Source: Microcaldota archaeon
GTDB taxonomy: Archaea > Micrarchaeota > Micrarchaeia > Micrarchaeales > Micrarchaeaceae
Direction: 5' to 3'
Assembly: GCA_021800515.1 (NCBI GenBank)
Contig: JAJYYU010000002.1
Span: forward strand, 1-57,078
Length of the DNA stretch: 57,078 nt
Shown: positions 16,002 through 26,323 of the stretch, piece by piece
Position numbering within the stretch: the stretch's first letter is position 1
Layout of the letters: every line of letters starts with the position of its first letter
Made by a program: the position numbers and the translations under genes
Notes under the pieces: generated by a model
The model's database searches: none
What the model saw: only the letters and a program-made list of their open reading frames with translations
What the model was told of the DNA's origin: nothing

Positions 16002-18878
16002 ATGGACTATAAAGAGATAGAAGCAAAGTGGCAGAAACGATGGGCAGAAAGCAAAGTTTTCAATCCCCATATTAATGGTAGTAAAAGCATTCTTATTACT
16101 GCAGCATTTCCATATGTGAACATGCCACAGACACTCGGCCATCTAAGGACATACGGGACTACCGATGTTTACGCAAGATATATGAGGCTTAAGGGCTTTA
16201 ATGTATTGTTTCCAATGGGTTTCCATGTAACAGGGACACCGATAATAGCGATTGCAAAAAGGATTCGGCAAAATGATGCAGATCTAATCGAGACTCTGAA
16301 AATGTTTGATGTACCTAGTGAAGAAATTCCAAGAATGCAGGATCCCTATTATATAGCAGAATATTTTATGAGAGTAACAGAGGAAGGAATGAGAAAGGCA
16401 GGCTATTCCATAGATTGGACGCGTAAATTTAATTCTATAGACCCTTTATTTAGCAAGCTTGTTGAATGGCAATTTTATAAATTGAAAGAACTTGGTTTGC
16501 TGATCCAGGGATCTCACCCTGTCGGATGGTGCCCAAATGAAAATAATGCAGTAGGGCAGCATGATACAATGCATGATGTACAGCCAGAGATAGAAAAAAT
16601 AACAGGTATAAAATTTAAGGTTAGTAATGATGACGCATTCTTTGTATGTGCGACTTTCAGACCAGAGACTATTTATGGGGTTACAAATCTATTTATAAAC
16701 AAAAATGAGGAATATGTGGCGGTTAGCTTTAATAATGAAAGATATTATATGGCAAGAAAAAGCGCAGAAATCCTTTCAAATCAACTTGGTCTATCAATAG
16801 ATAAATCGGTTCCTGCTTCTGAGCTACTTACTAAGAGAGCGATAAACCCTATAAACAATAAGGAGGTACCTATATATAATGGGTTTTTTGTAAAGCCGGA
16901 TATCGGTACTGGTGTTGTAATGTCAGTCCCCTCTCATGCGCCGTTTGATTATGTTGCACTTGAGAGACTAAAAAATGAGGGAATTGCAACAGAAAGCTTT
17001 ATTTATGAAAAACTTATAGGCATAGATCCTGCGCAGCAGGCAAATCTTGGTAGGCTAAGTAGCAAAGTACATGAAACATTGGCAGAAGATGAAATCCCAG
17101 CGCTTAGATATCTAAATATAGTGCTATCAGAAAAAAAATCCACTAATCTTACAGATGAGATTATTGAAGAAGCTACAAAGCTTGCATACAAGGAGGAATC
17201 CCATTTTGGAACAATGCTTGTTGGCAAGTACAAAGGAAAGAAAGAGCCTTTTGCAAGAGATGCAATAAAGCAAGACTTGATTAATACAAATAATGCATTT
17301 GAAATGTTTATTATTGTGAACAACGATGATGTAATCTGTAGATGTGGATCAAAAGTAATACTTAAGTTGATTCAGAACCAGTGGTTTATCAACTATGGGA
17401 ATGAGGAATGGAAAGCAAAAGTAAGAGATAATTTTAGTAATATAAAAATATTCCCTCCTTTAGTAAAGGCATCATTTGAAGCAGCAGTAGAATGGATAAA
17501 CTTAAGGGCAACAGAAAGAGCTCAGGGGCTCGGTACAAGGTTTCCTTTTAGCAAAGAACATATAATAGAATCCCTTTCTGATTCTACAATATATATGGTT
17601 TTTTATACTTTTTCGGATATTTTGCGCAGTGCAGGCGTACAGCCTGACCAGTTAAATCTAGAATTCTTTGATTTTGTATTGCAAGGCAAAGGTACTGCAC
17701 AGTCAGCTTCAACTGCAACAAGTATTAGTGAGGATATTTTAATAAAGTGCCGAGAATCTTTTGAATATTGGTACGGAGGGATGACATCAAGGCATTCTGG
17801 GGGTGACCTTATTCCAAGTCATCTGACAATGTATATATTTAATCATATCGCACTTTTTGATAAGAAATTCTGGGTAAAGCAAATAGTTGTCAATGGACTT
17901 GTATTTTATGAAGGCCAGAAGATGAGCAAAAGCCTTGGGAACATAATTCCCCTTATAAAAGGTATTGAGATGTTTGGCGCAGACCCTATAAGATTTCTTG
18001 AAATAGCAACTGCAAACCTAGATTCTGATAATGACTTTTCGCCAAAAGCAATAGAAGGCATAAAAGCAAAGACGGATTATATAAGCAGCATAATTGAAAA
18101 TATAAACTCATTTGGATCTGGCCAACTTAACCATATAGATTTCTGGCTTTACTCAAAGCTTAACTCAAAGATAAAATTGTCTACAGAATATCTTGATTCT
18201 ATGCTGTTTAGGGATGCTTATAATGAAATCTTCTATGGTATACTTAATGATTTGAGATGGTACTTTGAAAGGGGTGGATCTAATCAGATTGTGCTACAGG
18301 ATGTACTTGAAAGTTTCTTGATAATGCTATCTCCAGTCATGCCCCATGTAGCTGAGGAATTTTGGAGCAGGATGGGTAAAACTGATTTAATTGCAAAGGC
18401 AAAATGGCCAGTATCTGATGATTCTATGATCAATCAAGAGATAGAGTATATTGAAAGTGTACTTGCATCAGCAATCCCAGATATAAGCAAATCAATCGAA
18501 CTTTCTGCAAGAATACCTGCAAACAGCAATAAAAAATTAAAAGGAATAAAAATAATAATAGCAGATGATTGGAAAACAAAATATTTCAATGCTCTTGTTA
18601 ACAATAAAAATATGTCGCAAGTGCTTGCAGGCAATGATGAAGTGCCAAGAGAAAAAGCTGCTAAGTTTCTATCACAGTTTACAAACAAAATAAATGCATT
18701 GAGATTGGTACCTGATATAAAGTCAAAAAGTATATTCGATGTTTTTTCAGAAGCGACAAAATTTCTTTCGTCAAGATTTAATGCAGAAATAGTTATAGAA
18801 TTGGAGTCAGAGTCTAATTCTTCAAGAGCTACGAGAGCCTTTATTGATAAGCCAGGTATAGATGTTTTATGGGAGTAA
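16002..18878 (+). CDS. leuS: Leucyl-tRNA synthetase, archaeal type
   Basis: A class I synthetase of 958 residues, the usual archaeal/eukaryotic LeuRS size. The N-terminal catalytic half carries AAFPYVNMPQTLGHLRT, the HIGH-equivalent HLRT. An inserted CP1 editing domain spans about 170-500. The catalytic core resumes with FEYWYGGMTSRHSGGDL, and GQKMSKSLGN is the KMSKS loop. The anticodon-binding helical domain and a C-terminal tail follow. It charges tRNA-Leu. The start ATG is preceded by AGGTG and a TATA box. The acylphosphatase start codon directly abuts its stop codon, indicating co-translation. Confidence 0.97.
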   Translation: MDYKEIEAKWQKRWAESKVFNPHINGSKSILITAAFPYVNMPQTLGHLRTYGTTDVYARYMRLKGFNVLFPMGFHVTGTPIIAIAKRIRQNDADLIETLKMFDVPSEEIPRMQDPYYIAEYFMRVTEEGMRKAGYSIDWTRKFNSIDPLFSKLVEWQFYKLKELGLLIQGSHPVGWCPNENNAVGQHDTMHDVQPEIEKITGIKFKVSNDDAFFVCATFRPETIYGVTNLFINKNEEYVAVSFNNERYYMARKSAEILSNQLGLSIDKSVPASELLTKRAINPINNKEVPIYNGFFVKPDIGTGVVMSVPSHAPFDYVALERLKNEGIATESFIYEKLIGIDPAQQANLGRLSSKVHETLAEDEIPALRYLNIVLSEKKSTNLTDEIIEEATKLAYKEESHFGTMLVGKYKGKKEPFARDAIKQDLINTNNAFEMFIIVNNDDVICRCGSKVILKLIQNQWFINYGNEEWKAKVRDNFSNIKIFPPLVKASFEAAVEWINLRATERAQGLGTRFPFSKEHIIESLSDSTIYMVFYTFSDILRSAGVQPDQLNLEFFDFVLQGKGTAQSASTATSISEDILIKCRESFEYWYGGMTSRHSGGDLIPSHLTMYIFNHIALFDKKFWVKQIVVNGLVFYEGQKMSKSLGNIIPLIKGIEMFGADPIRFLEIATANLDSDNDFSPKAIEGIKAKTDYISSIIENINSFGSGQLNHIDFWLYSKLNSKIKLSTEYLDSMLFRDAYNEIFYGILNDLRWYFERGGSNQIVLQDVLESFLIMLSPVMPHVAEEFWSRMGKTDLIAKAKWPVSDDSMINQEIEYIESVLASAIPDISKSIELSARIPANSNKKLKGIKIIIADDWKTKYFNALVNNKNMSQVLAGNDEVPREKAAKFLSQFTNKINALRLVPDIKSKSIFDVFSEATKFLSSRFNAEIVIELESESNSSRATRAFIDKPGIDVLWE

Positions 18879-19196
18879 ATGAACAGCAATGATGCTGTTG
18901 CATTCTTTATAGTGCATGGAGTAATACAAGGCGTAGGTTATAGATATTTCGTTGCATCTATAGCAAAGAAATATTCTTTGTCAGGTATGGTAAGAAACGT
19001 ACATGACGGTAGCGTTGAAATTCTTGCAGTTGGAAGCAAAAAAAGTATTGAATCCTTTTCAAAAGAGATAAATATCCAGACAAAGTATGGGATTGCAGTA
19101 TTCAACATTGAGCCACATTATAAAAAATACTGGATCAATAAGAGACTGCATCCATTTATAATTGAAGACTTTAAAAGCTTTACAATTGAAAAATAA
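18879..19196 (+). CDS. Acylphosphatase
   Basis: A 105-residue protein with the acylphosphatase signature HGVIQGVGYRYFV (catalytic Arg in GYR) and the second motif MVRNVHDGSVEI, with the substrate-binding Asn in VRN. Family members are usually about 90 residues; this one has a slightly longer C-terminus. It hydrolyses acyl-phosphate bonds in the cytosol. Its ATG directly follows the leuS stop codon, so translation is probably coupled. Confidence 0.9.
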   Translation: MNSNDAVAFFIVHGVIQGVGYRYFVASIAKKYSLSGMVRNVHDGSVEILAVGSKKSIESFSKEINIQTKYGIAVFNIEPHYKKYWINKRLHPFIIEDFKSFTIEK

Positions 19197-19381
19197 AGTA
19201 GTCTAATACAAATCCAGCGGAATAAATAAAAACTCCAGAACAAGCAGACATAGAAAAAATCTAAAATAAAAAATGAGTAAAGAGAGCATAAAAAAGTGAT
19301 TTAATAAAATTAATATCTGAATTAAATAAAGTATTTCCTTCTTTCATCATTGAATCTTTAGCAGCGCAGGGGCTTAATGAG

Positions 19382-21463
19382 TTGAATCCGCTACAGCAAC
19401 TTGTATTCAAAAATATAATTCCTGAGCAAAATATTCTAGTTTCAGCTCCGACTGCAAGCGGAAAAACCCTTATTGCTGAGATCCTCTGCATCAATACTAT
19501 AATAAACAAGCATAAAAAGGCAGTTTATATAGCACCAATGAAGGCTCTTGTAATGGAAAAATACAATGACTTCAAGATTAACTACCCTTATTTTACTTCT
19601 GCTGTTTCTATAGGGGATTTTGATGCTAATGATTCTTGGCTTTCAGGGTTTGATATGATATTTGTTTCGACAGAAAAATTTGACAGTTTGATACGGCATA
19701 ATGCAGACTGGATTGAAAAAATAGGATGCATTGTATTTGATGAGATACATATGATTGATGATTTATCTCGCGGAGCTACTCTTGAGCTTCTCATAACAAA
19801 GCTTAAATCTAATGAGATACAGATTGTTGGATTGAGTGCAACTATAGGCAATGCAAAGGAACTTGGGGAATGGCTAAATGCAGAAGTAATAGAGAGTGAT
19901 TATAGGCCAACAAAATTGCAAAAAGGCGCACTGCTTGATTCAAAAATATATTTCAGTATTGATTCTGACGGAAAACCAATAGGTGCAAAGCACTCCAATA
20001 GCCTACTTGATCTTATTGATGACCATATGCAGGGAAGCCAGCAAGTATTAATTTTTTATTCAACTAAAAAAAATACTGAAAATGAATCAGCTAAACTTGC
20101 GAAGTTTGTTGGTCAAAGGCTTACGCTGCAGGAGAAAGCAAAACTTAATGAAATTTCTGAAAAAGTACAGAATGTCCTTGAAATCCCTACAGAGCAATGC
20201 TTAAAGTTGTCCCATCTTGTCAGTAATGGTGTTGCATTCCATCACAGCGGACTGTTGCCTCACCAACGGACGCTTGTTGAAAACGCATTCAAAGAAAATT
20301 TAATAAAAGTAATATGTTCAACAACCACTTTAGGTATGGGTGTAAATTTACCTGCCCACACAGTGCTTATTAAGAATATATATAGATTCAATGCATATGC
20401 ATCAGAGATGCTTGAAACCAATGAAGTATTACAGCTTCTTGGCCGAGCGGGCAGACCTAAATATGATACAGAAGGTCTTGGTCTTATTGCCATTAATGCT
20501 AAAAAAGACCTAAAGAAGGTATTTGAAAAATATATAACAGCCTTGCCCAGTGCGATAGATTCTAAGTTAGCAATAGCACCTTTGCTTAGAGCGCATATTC
20601 TTTCATTTATAAGCCAGGGATACCTTAATACACAAACAGAAATAGAGGAATTTATGTCAAAGACTTTTTATGGGTTTCAATACTCTGACAAGAATAAGAT
20701 TAAACAAGTAATATCTTCAATAATAACAGAATTGTATGAATGGGGCTTTATAGAGACTGATGCAGACAGAATCAATACAAGATTCATAGCTACAAGGCTT
20801 GGTAAAAGAGTGAGCGAGCTTTATATAGATCCCCTTTCAGCTAAATGGATTATTGATGCTGTAAAAGATATCGATACCATAAATGTCGGTGAAAGCTCTG
20901 CAGAGATTAATCCTGACCTTATGTTTCTTTACCTCCTCTCAAATACACAGGAATTAAGGCCATACAACAAACCAATCGAAGAAAGTAATTTCTTCTTTCC
21001 AATGTATATGATGATAGGATCTAGTTTTTATGAAAATTATAGGATGGGGGAAATGTCATCTGTTAATGCTTTTACTACTTCTATGATGCTAAATGACTGG
21101 ATAATGGAGGTTAAGGAAAATGAAATAATAGAGAAATATGGTATTACACCAGGATTCCTTTATTCCAAGCTTTCGAATGCAGATTGGATAGCATATGCTA
21201 TAACAGAAATATTTAAAATAATACGCAGGCCACAAAATAAATTATTAGAATTAAGAATCAGGCTTAAATATGGAATAAAACATGAGTTACTGGATCTTGT
21301 AAGACTTCAATATATTGGGCGTGTTAGAGCAAGAATGCTTTACAAAAATGGAATTAAAACAGTTAGTGATTTAAAGGCAGCAGGACAGGATCGCATTCAA
21401 AGTCTGTTAGGTAAGGAAATTGGTGCAGCAGTCATAAAGCAGATTTATACTGAAAATGCTTAA
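19382..21463 (+). CDS. hel308: Hel308-type superfamily 2 DNA helicase, 5' end disrupted by an apparent +1 frameshift
   Basis: This is a Ski2-like helicase. Walker A reads APTASGKT, then VFDEIHM (DExH), SATIG (motif III), the V-x-F-H-x-S-G-L-L motif, TTLGMGVNLPAH (motif V) and LLGRAGRPKYD (motif VI). A C-terminal helix-hairpin-helix follows. It unwinds branched DNA at stalled forks. The only in-frame start near motif Q is a TTG at 19382, yet codons continue open upstream to 19292. They encode a typical N-terminus (SDLIKLISELNKVFPSF) with no start codon. An ATG at 19273 begins MSKESIKK in another frame and would join this frame if the A run at 19290-19295 were one base shorter. The true gene is probably 19273-21463. 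Confidence 0.93.
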   Translation: MNPLQQLVFKNIIPEQNILVSAPTASGKTLIAEILCINTIINKHKKAVYIAPMKALVMEKYNDFKINYPYFTSAVSIGDFDANDSWLSGFDMIFVSTEKFDSLIRHNADWIEKIGCIVFDEIHMIDDLSRGATLELLITKLKSNEIQIVGLSATIGNAKELGEWLNAEVIESDYRPTKLQKGALLDSKIYFSIDSDGKPIGAKHSNSLLDLIDDHMQGSQQVLIFYSTKKNTENESAKLAKFVGQRLTLQEKAKLNEISEKVQNVLEIPTEQCLKLSHLVSNGVAFHHSGLLPHQRTLVENAFKENLIKVICSTTTLGMGVNLPAHTVLIKNIYRFNAYASEMLETNEVLQLLGRAGRPKYDTEGLGLIAINAKKDLKKVFEKYITALPSAIDSKLAIAPLLRAHILSFISQGYLNTQTEIEEFMSKTFYGFQYSDKNKIKQVISSIITELYEWGFIETDADRINTRFIATRLGKRVSELYIDPLSAKWIIDAVKDIDTINVGESSAEINPDLMFLYLLSNTQELRPYNKPIEESNFFFPMYMMIGSSFYENYRMGEMSSVNAFTTSMMLNDWIMEVKENEIIEKYGITPGFLYSKLSNADWIAYAITEIFKIIRRPQNKLLELRIRLKYGIKHELLDLVRLQYIGRVRARMLYKNGIKTVSDLKAAGQDRIQSLLGKEIGAAVIKQIYTENA

Positions 21464-21515
21464 ATTTTGGTTGCAAATTACTTAAATACTTAAAATCAAA
21501 TATTAGAATGAGTAT

Positions 21516-22805
21516 ATGTTATTACTGAATGAACATATTCCTAAGCCTGTTCAAGGCAAAATAAAATTTTTTGCAGACGACTTTATAGTGGAAGAAATAA
21601 CAAATAACAGTACAGTGCTTGAGAAAGATAAGCACTTTGATGAAGTGCCGTTTAGTGGATCAGACAATACTGAAACCAAAAATGCAGAAGATCATAGTTT
21701 CGCACTTTTTATAATGCAGAAAAAAAATTGGAATACAATTCAAGCACTTACTGCAATTGCAAGGAAACTTGGCAGGAGTTTTAAGTCTGCTGGTTTTGCA
21801 GGCACAAAGGATAGGGCATCAATATCCACTCAGTTATGCACAATGTTTGGGGTTGACCCTGATAGTCTTCTTGAACTGCACATAAAAGATATACAAATAA
21901 ATGGAGCATGGCGCACAAATAAAAAAATAGAGCTTGGAGATCTGCTTGGAAATAGGTTTGATATAAAAATTAGGAATGCTGAAATCTCTAGCAGTATAAA
22001 AGAAAGTCTTGAGAATCTTGAAAATGTTTTTCCAAATTATTTTGGAGAGCAGAGATTCGGTAATAGGAATAATAATTACTCTATAGGAATAGACTTATTA
22101 AAAGGGGACTTTGAAGCAGCTGCAATAAAATTCTTGACTGATATACAAAATGAATCAAACCAAGAAGCTGTTGAGGCACGCACACGGCTCTCAAATGAAC
22201 GTGACTTCAGTAAAGCATTGAATTATTTCCCAAAATACCTTAAATATGAAAGGCTTATCCTCCATCACCTTTCAAAACTTCCAACTGATTATGCAGGTGC
22301 CTTAAGGAAGTTGCCAAGGTCTCTTTCCCTTCTATTTATGCACTCTGTTGATGCATTTATATTCAATAAGGAACTTGAGATTTATATTAAGAACAGAGAC
22401 ATGATGAAGGAGATTAAATTTTTCTGCAATGTTGATTCATTCGGATTTCCTAATTTAATAAACTTAACTTCAATCAATAACATTGATAGAAGCAAGATAA
22501 ATAGCAAGGTTTTTGCAGTGGCTAGTCTTGTCGGCTATGACTCTATATTGAATGATATTGAAAAAGAGATTATTAATGCACAAGGGCTTGAGCAGGAGAT
22601 GTTCAAAATGAGAAGGATGCCTGAATTGAATTGTAAGGGATCATATAGAATCCTATTTTCGCCATTTTATGATTTCAATTTTAATGTAGACTACGACACA
22701 GAGAGCAGTAAGGAATTTGCAGAATTCAAATTCTCATTGCCAAAATCAAGCTATGCAACAGTATTTTTAGCAGAGTTTGTAAATTCTAATTATAATAATA
22801 AATAA
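21516..22805 (+). CDS. truD: tRNA pseudouridine(13) synthase TruD
   Basis: A 429-residue protein with the TruD catalytic signature GFAGTKDRASISTQ (Asp nucleophile in TKD). The preceding ALFIMQKKNWNTIQAL and the later NYFGEQRFGNRN are also conserved in TruD; the PNYFGxQRFG motif is diagnostic. A TRUD insertion domain lies between about 170 and 320. It converts U13 of tRNAs to pseudouridine. The gene begins 52 bases after the helicase stop in the same direction, so co-transcription is plausible. The length is normal for archaeal TruD. Confidence 0.95.
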   Translation: MLLLNEHIPKPVQGKIKFFADDFIVEEITNNSTVLEKDKHFDEVPFSGSDNTETKNAEDHSFALFIMQKKNWNTIQALTAIARKLGRSFKSAGFAGTKDRASISTQLCTMFGVDPDSLLELHIKDIQINGAWRTNKKIELGDLLGNRFDIKIRNAEISSSIKESLENLENVFPNYFGEQRFGNRNNNYSIGIDLLKGDFEAAAIKFLTDIQNESNQEAVEARTRLSNERDFSKALNYFPKYLKYERLILHHLSKLPTDYAGALRKLPRSLSLLFMHSVDAFIFNKELEIYIKNRDMMKEIKFFCNVDSFGFPNLINLTSINNIDRSKINSKVFAVASLVGYDSILNDIEKEIINAQGLEQEMFKMRRMPELNCKGSYRILFSPFYDFNFNVDYDTESSKEFAEFKFSLPKSSYATVFLAEFVNSNYNNK

Positions 22806-22902
22806 GAGGCATATTTAGCATAATTTTATTTCTGCTATAGCCTATTTATTTTATTGCAAAATAAAGGTAAACTTAAAATAAACTGCTGAGTTATAATTAT
22901 CT

Positions 22903-23712
22903 ATGCATGAATTAATATTTCTTGGCACGGGGTGCCCAAATGATAGTAGACAAAGAGGGGAAGCATCGATATTTTTTGATGGATTACTCATGGACTGTGG
23001 TGATGGGTGTGCTGATAAGTTAATAAATCTAAATCTAATTGACAATATCCAAGCAATATTAATAACTCATTTACATAGCGATCATATAAAAGATATTGCT
23101 AAGCTGCTTTCTTTTATTGCTCTCAATAGCACTGAATTAAAAACTATAAATTTATTTTCGCCGCCTGGCCTTTCTAAGATTCTTGATAAGTATACAAACA
23201 TGTCTGAGTTATTAAGTTATCTTTCAGAAAAAATAAGTATAGAATTGCATGAAGGGCTTATAGAAAATAAGTGCATCGGTGATAAAATTATTTCAGCATA
23301 TGAGATGAATCATCATGTTGAGGATTATGGTTATCTAATTGAATTTGAGGGTGCTAAATTATTCTATACAGGGGATACACGAAAATGCACAATACAGATC
23401 AAGGCAGATTATGTAATACATGATTCAATGGCTACTGAATCTGAAAAGGGTATTGTGGATGATACAGGCCATAGCACTGCAGGCGATGCAGCATTATTCG
23501 CTAAAGAGGTAGACGCAAAAGTTCTTTTTTTAACTCATATTAATGATGACTGGATTTCTAATAATGATGCACTTATTAATGAAGCAAAAATGCATTTTAA
23601 AGGAAAAATATATATTGCTGAGGATCTTGCAAGGTTTTCACTTAAATCAAAATCAGAACTGCATTCAAGTCTAAGAAATGGCAAAGAAATCATAAAAAAG
23701 GATAAAATATAA
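22903..23712 (+). CDS. Metallo-beta-lactamase fold hydrolase, RNase Z-like
   Basis: The protein has 269 residues. Motif II is ITHLHSDHIKD, preceded by FLGTGCPNDSRQRG at the N-terminus, as in RNase Z enzymes. Later elements are LFYTGDTRKC (metal-bridging Asp in GDT), HDSMATE at the HEAT-like position, DDTGHSTAGDAALFA, and LFLTHIND with the last His. This order matches tRNase Z, which cleaves 3' tRNA trailers. However, no glycine-rich exosite arm is apparent and the protein is short. A related MBL hydrolase is the alternative. SdhA follows 26 bases downstream, so the genes may share a transcript. Confidence 0.78.
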   Translation: MHELIFLGTGCPNDSRQRGEASIFFDGLLMDCGDGCADKLINLNLIDNIQAILITHLHSDHIKDIAKLLSFIALNSTELKTINLFSPPGLSKILDKYTNMSELLSYLSEKISIELHEGLIENKCIGDKIISAYEMNHHVEDYGYLIEFEGAKLFYTGDTRKCTIQIKADYVIHDSMATESEKGIVDDTGHSTAGDAALFAKEVDAKVLFLTHINDDWISNNDALINEAKMHFKGKIYIAEDLARFSLKSKSELHSSLRNGKEIIKKDKI

Positions 23713-23738
23713 TAAGAATATGCAAGATTAATGGTTTA

Positions 23739-25490
23739 ATGGACAATAAAAAATTTAGGGAATTAAAAACAGACATACTTATTATTGGTGCTGGTGGAGC
23801 AGGTTTGCGTGCTGCAATTGAAGCATACGATGCTGGCGCAAAAGTAACTATCGTATCAAAATCTCTTCTTGGCAAAGCCCATACAGTCATGGCCGAAGGT
23901 GGAATTGCAGCCTCAATTGCTGATGTAGATAATGAGGACAACTGGAAAGTACACTTTTCAGATACTTTTGTTGAAGGTGCATATTTAGGGGACTGGAAAA
24001 TGATTGAAATTCTTGTTAAAGAAGCACCTGACAGAGTTTATGAACTTGAACAGTATGGGGCATTATTTGATAGAACCCCCCATGGAAAGATTATGCAAAG
24101 GGCATTTGGTGGGCATACCTATAAACGCCTTTGTCATATAGGAGATAGGACAGGGCTTGAGATCATTAGAGTTCTTGAAGATCAGGTATTACATAGGGGA
24201 ATACAAGTGTTGGATGAAACTATTATAACAAAGCTTGCAGTAAGCAGTGGCAGAATTATTGGCGCAGTAGGGCTTGAATATATGACAGGAGATTTCATTG
24301 CTATCTCATGCAAAGCAGTAATACTCGCAAGTGGTGGCTGTGGCAGGCTTTACAAAACAACATCTAATTCCTTGGAGTCAACAGGAGATGGTCTTGCTCT
24401 TGCATATGATGTCGGCTGCGCCCTTGTCAATATGGAGATGGTACAGTTCCATCCTACTGGTATGGTATATCCTGAAAGCGTTAAAGGCCTTCTTGTAACT
24501 GAGGGTATAAGAGGCGAAGGTGGCATACTTTTGAATAATAAGGGCGAACGATTTATGAAACGATATTCCCCAAAAAGAATGGAGTTAGACGCAAGGGATG
24601 TTGTAGCAAGAGCAATATATAATGAAATCATTAAAGGTAATGGAACTGAACATGGAGGGGTTTATCTTGATATTGCACATAAAGGAGCAGCATTTATAAA
24701 GAAGAAGTTACCTGCAATGTATGATCAGTTCAAAGATTTTGCAGATATAGATATTACAAAACAAAAGATGGAAGTTGCGCCTACTGTTCATTATCATATG
24801 GGAGGAGTAAAAGTAGATGCAGAAACATACGCTACGAACGTAAAAGGGCTTTATGCTGCAGGAGAAATTACTGGTGGCCTTCATGGTGCAAACAGGCTTG
24901 GTGGCAACTCCCTTGCAGATATACTTATTTTTGGTAGGCGGGCAGGAATTTGGAGTGCAAAATATGCACTGCATTTAGAAACAGGAAATAGAGAAATTTT
25001 AAAAGCCCAGTTGCAAAATGAGATTAAGCGCATTAATAGTTATCTTGGAAGTGGTGAAGAAACTTCGCAGTACAACAATGGCAAGTTTAGGATTTATGAG
25101 CTTTCAGATGCTTTAAGGCAGATAATGAATGAGGATGTTGGTATAATAAGGAATGCCAATGGCCTTCATAATGCAATGAAAGTGCTAGAGACTATAAAAA
25201 ATGAAATAAATAATGTAAAAATTTCAGGAACAACTAAATATAATAGAGGCCTTCTTACGATGATAGAGTTGGAAAATCAATTGATTATTGCAGAATGTAT
25301 AATACGTAGCGCTATTGAAAGAAAAGAGAGTAGAGGTGCACATTTCAGAAGCGACTTTCCTAAAAAATATAAAAAATGGCTTAAATGGATAATATGCAGA
25401 AAGAAAAATGGTAGGCTTTCATTATATACCTCACCGTTTAAACAAATTCCAAAACGTTTTTCATTTATACCAAAGGAGAAATATTCATAG
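23739..25490 (+). CDS. sdhA: Succinate dehydrogenase/fumarate reductase flavoprotein subunit
   Basis: This 583-residue subunit has the dinucleotide motif GAGGAG (17-22). Its flavin-linking His is in KAHTVMAEGGIAAS (His48). Active-site motifs QFHPTGM and EGIRGEGG, the catalytic-Arg region RRAGI and the HYHMGG motif are also present, with GGLHGANRLGGNSLAD near the FAD. The C-terminal Y-x-x-L-x-D-A-L-R-Q helical domain and basic tail fit SdhA. It oxidises succinate (or reduces fumarate), passing electrons to SdhB. sdhB and a membrane anchor gene follow directly, so this is an operon. The electron-flow direction cannot be judged from the sequence. Confidence 0.95.
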   Translation: MDNKKFRELKTDILIIGAGGAGLRAAIEAYDAGAKVTIVSKSLLGKAHTVMAEGGIAASIADVDNEDNWKVHFSDTFVEGAYLGDWKMIEILVKEAPDRVYELEQYGALFDRTPHGKIMQRAFGGHTYKRLCHIGDRTGLEIIRVLEDQVLHRGIQVLDETIITKLAVSSGRIIGAVGLEYMTGDFIAISCKAVILASGGCGRLYKTTSNSLESTGDGLALAYDVGCALVNMEMVQFHPTGMVYPESVKGLLVTEGIRGEGGILLNNKGERFMKRYSPKRMELDARDVVARAIYNEIIKGNGTEHGGVYLDIAHKGAAFIKKKLPAMYDQFKDFADIDITKQKMEVAPTVHYHMGGVKVDAETYATNVKGLYAAGEITGGLHGANRLGGNSLADILIFGRRAGIWSAKYALHLETGNREILKAQLQNEIKRINSYLGSGEETSQYNNGKFRIYELSDALRQIMNEDVGIIRNANGLHNAMKVLETIKNEINNVKISGTTKYNRGLLTMIELENQLIIAECIIRSAIERKESRGAHFRSDFPKKYKKWLKWIICRKKNGRLSLYTSPFKQIPKRFSFIPKEKYS

Positions 25491-25527
25491 TATTGGATAA
25501 TGTAAATAATTACAAAACTATAAAATT

Positions 25528-26247
25528 ATGCGAAAAGATTGCATGGACAGAAAAATAAAACTTTTTAGTTCAAAACAGGAAAGATTAGTAGAGTATACTG
25601 TGCCTATAGAGCATGGTATGGTTGTATTGGATGCAGTTATATATGTGCTTGAGCACTTTGATTCAAGTATAAGCGTAAGATGGAATTGCAAAGCAGGTAG
25701 ATGCGGATCTTGTGGTGCAGAAATAAATGGTGTACCTAGTCTCATGTGCAAGACAAGACTTGATTCAATCAATGGGGATATAGAAGTACTGCCTATGAAA
25801 GTATTTCCAAATGTTAAAGATCTTGTTATTGATCCTACTGATACATGGCATATTAAAAAGTCAATACCAAATTTCAAAATCAATGAACAGATTATTTCAA
25901 AATCTAATGATATTACTGCAACAAAAAATATTACTTTATATGAATATGATGTTACACGCGCCCAGGAATTTAAGAGGTGCATAGAATGTTTTTTATGTTT
26001 AGATTCCTGCCATGCAGTTCGTGTTCATAAGTCTGCTTATATAGGACCTATGCATGTGGTAAAGACTGCATCTTTAGATATGAACCCTTTAGATTCTATT
26101 GACAGAAGAGAATTCCTTGATAAAAAAGGCATAAGATTCTGTAATGTTACAAAATGTTGTACAGAAGTATGCCCTGCAAAAATAAAAATAACAGATAATG
26201 CAATAATACCTGAGAAAGAAAGGATTAATGATAAAAAAGTAATATAA
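25528..26247 (+). CDS. sdhB: Succinate dehydrogenase/fumarate reductase iron-sulfur subunit
   Basis: A 239-residue protein. The plant-type [2Fe-2S] site is NCKAGRCGSCGAEING with a later Cys in SLMCKTRL. The C-terminal ferredoxin part has CIECFLCLDSC, followed by His where the family usually has Pro, and CNVTKCCTEVCPAKIKI. Together these supply the [4Fe-4S] and [3Fe-4S]-type ligands. It transfers electrons from SdhA to the membrane anchor. A second ATG at 25543 is an alternative start. It lies between sdhA and the anchor gene in the same direction. The protein is near the normal length. Confidence 0.93.
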   Translation: MRKDCMDRKIKLFSSKQERLVEYTVPIEHGMVVLDAVIYVLEHFDSSISVRWNCKAGRCGSCGAEINGVPSLMCKTRLDSINGDIEVLPMKVFPNVKDLVIDPTDTWHIKKSIPNFKINEQIISKSNDITATKNITLYEYDVTRAQEFKRCIECFLCLDSCHAVRVHKSAYIGPMHVVKTASLDMNPLDSIDRREFLDKKGIRFCNVTKCCTEVCPAKIKITDNAIIPEKERINDKKVI

Positions 26248-26323
26248 TTAATATATGCTGTATATGGGAATCCTAAGAATTCTATTAGACATATAATTAG
26301 ATAGCTGGCCTATTGTGATTAAA

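Noticed and set aside
19290-19297. A-AAA-AAG as a -1 ribosomal frameshift site for Hel308
   Set aside because: A -1 shift leads to a frame that stops after two codons; only a +1 shift, or one A fewer, restores the helicase frame.
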